From contig JBDTSW010000094.1 in the NCBI GenBank assembly GCA_039930945.1, forward strand, positions 1 through 8,450: 8,450 bases of DNA. The letters run 5' to 3'. The DNA is from JBDTSW01 sp039930945 (GTDB taxonomy: Bacteria > Actinomycetota > Thermoleophilia > Solirubrobacterales > 70-9). Of this stretch, positions 5,770 through 8,450 are shown in pieces. Positions within the stretch are counted from its first letter, which is position 1, and each line of letters opens with the position of its first letter. The notes beneath the pieces were generated by a model, which saw only the letters and a list, made by a program, of their open reading frames with translations, was not told the origin of the DNA and made no database searches. A program made the position numbers and the translations under genes.

Positions 5770-6686
5770 GGTCGGCCTTTGCCTACACGCCCCGCCCGGG
5801 CCCGATCGGTGATGCCGGGGCCGGGGCGGCGCTGGCCTACTTCGGCGCCTTCGCCGTGATCGCCTTCAGCTTCACCAACCCGATCGTGCTCGCGGCTGTC
5901 GCGGTCGGTGTCGTCGTCGCCGGCCTCCGCTCCGGCGCTCACCGGGCGCTTGCAGCCGGGGCCCGCTACGGGGTTGCGTTGGGGCTCGTCTTCGTCGCGG
6001 TGAACGCGATCGCCGCGCAGCGCGGCGAGACGATCCTGATCCGGGGGTTCGACCTCCCCGTGCTCGGCCGGATCGACGTCAGCGCCGAGGCCCTGGCCGA
6101 GGGAGCCGTGCTCGCCGGCCGGGTGCTGGTGGTCCTGCTCGCCTTCGCGGTTCTGTCGGCCAGCGTCGACCCCGACCGCCTGCTTCGGCTGTTCCGCCCG
6201 CTGGCCCGGCGCTCGGCATTGACCGCCACCCTGATCGTCCGCATGGTGCCGCTGGCGGCGCGCGATCACGCCCGCCTGCGAGAGGCGGCGGCCCTGCGCG
6301 GCCCCGGCGCCGCCGCGGTCGGCCGCGCTGCGACCCTGCGCCGGCTCGTCGCCGGGTCGCTCGATCGCTCGGTCGACGTGGCGGCGACCCTCGAGCTGCG
6401 CGGTTACGCCCGCGGCGCCCCGCGCCGGGCCTCATCGCCGCCGGCGGGGCGACACTCCCACAGCTTCTGGGTCGCGGGGCTGGCGCTGGCCGGGTGCGCG
6501 CTGGCGGCGCGGATCGGGGGGGTGGGGGCGTTCGACGCCTACCCTGTCATCGCCCTCGACACCGGGCTGCCCACGCTCGCCTTCGCCGTGGCGATCGGGG
6601 TCCTGGCCGCGGCGCCGTTCGCTCTCGCCTCGCTGAGCGCGGCGGACCGACGGCCGCTTCCGAGGGGAGGTGGAGCCCATGCCTGA
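5766..6686 (+). CDS. ECF transporter transmembrane T component (EcfT/CbiQ family)
   Basis: Integral membrane coupling subunit of an energy-coupling factor importer, 306 residues. It transmits ATP-driven motion of the ATPase to a substrate-binding S component. Hydrophobic helices are visible at about 19-34, 37-53, 64-84, 112-132, 233-250 and 268-290. The cytoplasmic coupling region (about 135-222) carries both X-Arg-Gly motifs that dock into the ATPases, AAALRGPG (Arg178-Gly179) and TLELRGYARG (Arg212-Gly213), together with the preceding RMVPLAARDHARLREA helix typical of the family. The GTG start overlaps the lipoprotein stop (GTGA), with GGAGGG (5754-5759) 6 nt before it, indicating coupled translation. 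Family assignment is firm. Whether the cargo is cobalamin or cobalt ion is not decided by this protein; the riboswitch and DUF4430 neighbours favour cobalamin. Confidence 0.93.
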   Translation: MRSAFAYTPRPGPIGDAGAGAALAYFGAFAVIAFSFTNPIVLAAVAVGVVVAGLRSGAHRALAAGARYGVALGLVFVAVNAIAAQRGETILIRGFDLPVLGRIDVSAEALAEGAVLAGRVLVVLLAFAVLSASVDPDRLLRLFRPLARRSALTATLIVRMVPLAARDHARLREAAALRGPGAAAVGRAATLRRLVAGSLDRSVDVAATLELRGYARGAPRRASSPPAGRHSHSFWVAGLALAGCALAARIGGVGAFDAYPVIALDTGLPTLAFAVAIGVLAAAPFALASLSAADRRPLPRGGGAHA

Positions 6687-8427
6687 GCCGCTGGTCGACG
6701 CGCGCGCCCTCGCCTACACCTATCCCGGGGCGGCGACGCCGAGCCTGCGGTCGATCGACCTTCGCCTCGACCCCGGCGAGTTCGTCGTCTTGGCCGGCCG
6801 CTCGGGCTCGGGCAAGACCACCCTGCTTCACGCGTGCTGCGGGCTCGTTCCCCATTACCACGGCGGCGAGGTGATCGGAGAGCTGGAGGTGGTGGGGCGC
6901 GACGTCTGCGACCACGGCCCCGCCGATCTTGGCGGCGAGGTCGGCCTGGTCGCCCAGGACCCGGAGGCGCAGGTGGTCGGCGCCACCGTTCGCGGGGAGA
7001 TCGAGCTCCCGCTCGAGATCCGCGGCGAGCCCGCGACCGCGCGGGCGAGGGCGGTGGAGGAGGTGGCGCTGGCGCTCGCGATCCCGGACCTGCTGGGGCG
7101 CGCGACCGACACGCTCTCCGGGGGCGAGCTTCAGCGCGTCGCCCTCGCGGCCGCGCTGGTGGGCCGTCCCCGCCTGGTCCTGCTCGACGAGCCGACCTCC
7201 CAGCTCGACCCGGTCTCCGGCGACGAGCTCGTCGGCCTGCTTCGGCGGCTGAACGAGGAGTGGGGGACGACCGTCGTCCTCGCCGAGCATCGCCTCGAGC
7301 GCTGTCTGGCCGCCGCCGACCGCGTGCTCGCCCTCGACGGCGGGGAGCTGGCCTTCGACGGCTCACCGGAGGGCTTTCTCGCCTGGGCCGCCGACGCGGA
7401 TTCGGCGCTCTCGACCCCCGGCGCGCGGCTGTTCGACTTGGCCGGGCTCCGGCCCCTCCCGGCGAGCGTCAAGAGCGCGCGGGCGATGCTGCGCGAGCGG
7501 GGCCTCGAGCCAGTTCCGGCGCGCACCCGCGACGAGCCGCCCTCGGCCGACCGCACCCGCCCGGCCCTGCGGGCTGGGTGGCGACGCCGGCCGAAGCTCG
7601 CAAGCTCGCTCTCCGCGGCCGGGCTGTGGGTCGAGCTCGACGACGGCGAGGCGCCGCGCGACGTCCTTCGCGGGGTCACCCTGGAGATCGAGCCGGGCGA
7701 ACGGGTGGCGCTGATGGGCCGCAACGGCGCCGGCAAGAGCACGCTGATGCGAGCGGCGGCGGGACTGGTCGAGCCGGTGCGGGGACGCATCGCGGCTGCG
7801 GGCGGGTGCGCCCTGCTGGCCCAGAGCCCATCCGACTTCATCGCCCACGAGCGGGTAGCCGAGGAGCTCCCCGGCCCGGAGGGAGCGGCAGCGCTTGACT
7901 CGGTTGGGCTCGGTTGGGCGCTCGAGCGCGACCCGCGCGATCTCTCCGGCGGGGAGCGACAGCGCCTGGCGCTGGCGATCGTGATGGCGGGGCGGGGCGC
8001 CGGCGAGGGGCCGGCGCTCGTCTGCCTCGACGAGCCCACGCGGGGCATGGACCGTGCCCGCAAGGCCGACCTCGGCCGTCAACTGGGCTCGCTCGCCTCG
8101 ACCGGGTCGGCGATCCTGCTGGCGACCCACGACGTCGAGTTCGCGGCCTCGTTCGCCCGGCGAGTGGTTCTGCTCGGCGAGGGGCGAGCGATCGCCGACG
8201 GCCCCGTCGAGGAGGTCCTCGCAGGCGGCTGGTACTTCGCCACCGAGGTCGCCCGGATCCTCGGCGCGGGCGCCCCGATCTCCCCCGAGCGAGGCGCCGA
8301 CATGCTGCAAGCCAAGCTCGCCCGGACAAGCGACGAAGTCGCGGTCACCGAGGCCGTCCCTGCCACTCCGACGGCGCCGCCACCCGGCACCCCCGGACGC
8401 GAAGCGGAGGAGGTGCCGGAGTTGTGA
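6679..8427 (+). CDS. Fused ECF transporter ATPase with two ABC domains (EcfA-EcfA' type)
   Basis: 582-residue energizing subunit with both ECF nucleotide-binding domains in one chain. Domain 1 (about 5-235): Walker A GRSGSGKTT (40-48), Q-loop Gln93 in VAQDPEAQVVG, signature LSGGELQR (146-153), Walker B LVLLDEP (Asp170/Glu171) and H-loop His204. Domain 2 (about 312-532): Walker A GRNGAGKST (347-355), Gln382 in LLAQSPSDF, LSGGERQR (422-429), Asp451/Glu452 and His484. All catalytic residues are intact in both halves. The linker (about 236-310) is Arg/Pro-rich. The tail after about 550 is Pro/Thr-rich and probably disordered. The ATG at 6679 is preferred to the GTG at 6670, because that GTG lies within the strong Shine-Dalgarno GGAGGTGG (6666-6673). 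The start overlaps the EcfT end by 8 bp. The helical subdomain of domain 2 is about 13 residues shorter than that of domain 1. Confidence 0.95.
   Translation: MPEPLVDARALAYTYPGAATPSLRSIDLRLDPGEFVVLAGRSGSGKTTLLHACCGLVPHYHGGEVIGELEVVGRDVCDHGPADLGGEVGLVAQDPEAQVVGATVRGEIELPLEIRGEPATARARAVEEVALALAIPDLLGRATDTLSGGELQRVALAAALVGRPRLVLLDEPTSQLDPVSGDELVGLLRRLNEEWGTTVVLAEHRLERCLAAADRVLALDGGELAFDGSPEGFLAWAADADSALSTPGARLFDLAGLRPLPASVKSARAMLRERGLEPVPARTRDEPPSADRTRPALRAGWRRRPKLASSLSAAGLWVELDDGEAPRDVLRGVTLEIEPGERVALMGRNGAGKSTLMRAAAGLVEPVRGRIAAAGGCALLAQSPSDFIAHERVAEELPGPEGAAALDSVGLGWALERDPRDLSGGERQRLALAIVMAGRGAGEGPALVCLDEPTRGMDRARKADLGRQLGSLASTGSAILLATHDVEFAASFARRVVLLGEGRAIADGPVEEVLAGGWYFATEVARILGAGAPISPERGADMLQAKLARTSDEVAVTEAVPATPTAPPPGTPGREAEEVPEL
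7900..7919 (+). repeat. 10-bp perfect tandem duplication inside the ATPase gene
   Basis: TCGGTTGGGC occurs twice back to back, in the part encoding SVGLGWAL just before the second ABC signature. Because 10 is not a multiple of three, the two copies are read in different frames. The reading frame downstream is intact (LSGGERQR follows), so either the duplication is chance or it was balanced by another indel. Confidence 0.6.
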
Positions 8428-8450
8428 TTCCCGGACGCGAAGCGGAGGAG
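8392..8450 (+). repeat. 21-bp direct repeat across the ATPase/next-gene junction
   Basis: A 21-bp segment beginning CCCGGACGCG and ending GCGGAGGAG occurs at 8392-8412 and again, identically, at 8430-8450, 38 bp apart. The second copy reaches the last base of the window and may continue. Copy one encodes PGREAEE at the ATPase C-terminus; copy two encodes the same residues at the start of the next reading frame. Each copy contains a GGAGGAG Shine-Dalgarno-like core. Confidence 0.85.
8424..8450 (+). CDS. Start of the next operon gene (truncated by window edge)
   Basis: A GTG at 8424 overlaps the ATPase stop as GTGA, the same coupling used at the lipoprotein/EcfT junction. GGAGGAGGTG (8406-8415) lies 8 nt upstream. 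Nine codons are visible (MIPGREAEE), too few to identify. Position in the operon makes an ECF S component or another corrinoid-handling protein a reasonable guess only. The true start could instead lie past the edge, using the GGAGGAG of the second repeat copy as its ribosome binding site. Confidence 0.4.

Noticed and set aside
6670..6678. GTG start for the fused ATPase
   Set aside because: The GTG is part of the GGAGGTGG ribosome binding site that serves the ATG at 6679.
3548..8450. Cobalt or nickel importer (CbiMNQO-like) as the primary reading of the ECF operon
   Set aside because: Not excluded, but no CbiM/CbiN/NikM-like protein is present in the window, and two DUF4430 proteins fit corrinoid capture better. 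Kept as the main alternative.
1..8450. tRNA, rRNA, CRISPR array, insertion sequence or phage genes
   Set aside because: I looked on both strands and saw no cloverleaf, regular repeat-spacer pattern, transposase or terminal inverted repeats. Base composition looks even throughout by eye.

Overview
The window is GC-rich, densely packed coding DNA of actinobacterial type. It has GTG starts, 4-bp ATGA/GTGA gene overlaps and TAnnnT-like -10 boxes. The protein set (an RDD protein with a helical-repeat head, DUF4430 proteins, an actinobacterial Ca-binding-like tail with a Cys pair, an ECF transporter) suggests Actinomycetota, possibly Thermoleophilia/Solirubrobacterales. That placement is an inference from style and remembered relatives, not from a marker gene.

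Left part, minus strand (about 1-2978). In transcription order this is an RDD-family membrane protein, then an OmpR/PhoB-type response regulator, then its sensor histidine kinase, which runs off the left edge. Regulator and kinase overlap by ATGA. The 84-bp gap before the regulator holds a perfect 7-bp direct repeat with 11-bp periodicity, a good candidate operator for the regulator itself.

Middle (about 2979-3547). A short bidirectional region leads on the plus strand into a stand-alone cyclic-nucleotide-binding-domain protein of 128 residues. It is followed by a small GC hairpin and a -10-like box.

Right part, plus strand (3548-8450). A cobalamin riboswitch precedes a tightly coupled operon. 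The order is: a secreted DUF4430 protein with an RTX-like tail; a DUF4430 lipoprotein; an EcfT-type membrane protein; a fused ATPase with two complete ABC domains; and the first codons of a further gene. DUF4430 resembles the beta domain of transcobalamin/intrinsic factor. The simplest reading is therefore a B12-repressed uptake system in which surface proteins capture a corrinoid and pass it to an ECF transporter. No substrate-binding S component is seen; the gene that begins at the right edge is a candidate. Cobalt uptake is the main alternative, because B12 riboswitches also control cobalt ECF systems.

The most notable items are this riboswitch/DUF4430/ECF cluster, the DUF4430-RTX-like fusion, a 13-residue tandem repeat in the RDD protein, the 11-bp-phased operator, and a 21-bp direct repeat across the last gene junction.
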